NCBI GenBank assembly: GCA_903892355.1
Contig: CAITIE010000125.1
Coordinates: forward strand, 1-64,000
Reading direction: 5' to 3'
From: an uncultured Pirellula sp.
GTDB lineage: Bacteria > Planctomycetota > Planctomycetia > Pirellulales > Pirellulaceae
Length of the DNA: 64,000 nt
This document shows, piece by piece, positions 63,850-64,000 of this stretch. The position numbers were made by a program, and so were the translations under genes. Each line of letters begins with the position of its first letter. Position 1 is the first letter of the stretch. Under the pieces are notes generated by a model. That model did no database searches. It was given only the letters and a program-made list of their open reading frames with translations, and had not been told where the DNA came from.

Positions 63850-64000
63850 AGTCGGCTCTTCCGAGGGGGCAGAAACTTTCAAGATCAATGGAGCATCCCT
63901 GCAATCGTAGCCAATAGGAGGACTGGAAGGGAAGCGTCGAAGGATCGGATTTCTGGGATGACCACCTAAAATCTGCCCCTCCGAACGCTTTGAAACATGC
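63850..64000. other. Right edge of the window, no gene seen
   Basis: These last bases lie upstream of the DUF3299 gene and should contain its promoter. No tRNA, ORF with protein-like composition or repeat was recognised before the window ends. Confidence 0.4.

Overview
The window looks like chromosomal DNA of a planctomycete, most likely of the Pirellula/Rhodopirellula type. This is inferred from several family traits seen together: two TPR plus FG-GAP plus ASPIC/UnbV lipoproteins, a 1543-residue exported protein with the N-terminal 'ESLERRELMASD' (LEPR-XLL-like) leader followed by dockerin repeats, exported proteins with long glycine-rich tracts, a DUF3299 protein, a sialidase-type Asp-box protein, an isochorismatase/ThuA fusion, and scattered single-copy housekeeping genes (purM, purC, fabI, ruvX, miaE, recQ). 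No phage, transposase, integrase or CRISPR array was seen.

Layout. 1-10 kb: tRNA-Ser(UGA), a HlyIII-family membrane protein, the first FG-GAP lipoprotein, a short protein of unknown function, an RNase HII-like protein and an 1104-residue exported protein of unknown function. An intergenic repeat built on CACGGAT words occurs twice in inverted orientation (15-100 and 5291-5377). 10-17.6 kb: a ThiO-like amino acid oxidase, the second FG-GAP lipoprotein, then a compact c-di-GMP group (HD-GYP, HD with a degenerate GYP motif, PilZ). 17.6-28 kb, mostly minus strand: purM, fabI with a membrane-anchored partner, a large orphan pseudopilin, a ruvX / exported methyltransferase / miaE / glycosyltransferase run, a small exported protein and a Gfo/Idh/MocA oxidoreductase. 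28-34 kb: isochorismatase-ThuA fusion, group II PLP decarboxylase, RecQ, then a gene-free stretch with three 31-bp tandem repeats and a hairpin.

34.9-39.7 kb: a three-gene, translationally coupled membrane operon: one TolQ/ExbB/MotA-like channel protein and two single-span coiled-coil proteins with the topology of ExbD/TolR. 40.3-55.9 kb: a type II secretion / pseudopilus cluster: secretin-like N-domain protein, gspE, F, G, H, I, J, K, a GspL/PilM-like protein and a GspM/PilO-like protein. It is unusual in three ways. The secretin-like protein has repeated N-domains but no recognisable beta-barrel secretin domain. GspJ, GspK and the secretin-like protein carry long glycine-rich insertions. 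The last gene appears to join a PilO/GspM-like part, a cadherin-like domain and a PilP/GspC-like end. No GspC, prepilin peptidase or barrel secretin gene is present in the window.

56-64 kb: an exported sialidase-family protein and the giant dockerin/cadherin-like protein, both plausible clients of the secretion machine, with a clear intrinsic terminator at 62255-62281, followed by purC and a DUF3299 protein on the minus strand. The c-di-GMP proteins, the ExbB/ExbD-like operon, the pseudopilus genes and the giant surface protein suggest a region rich in envelope and surface functions, but functional links among them are inference only.
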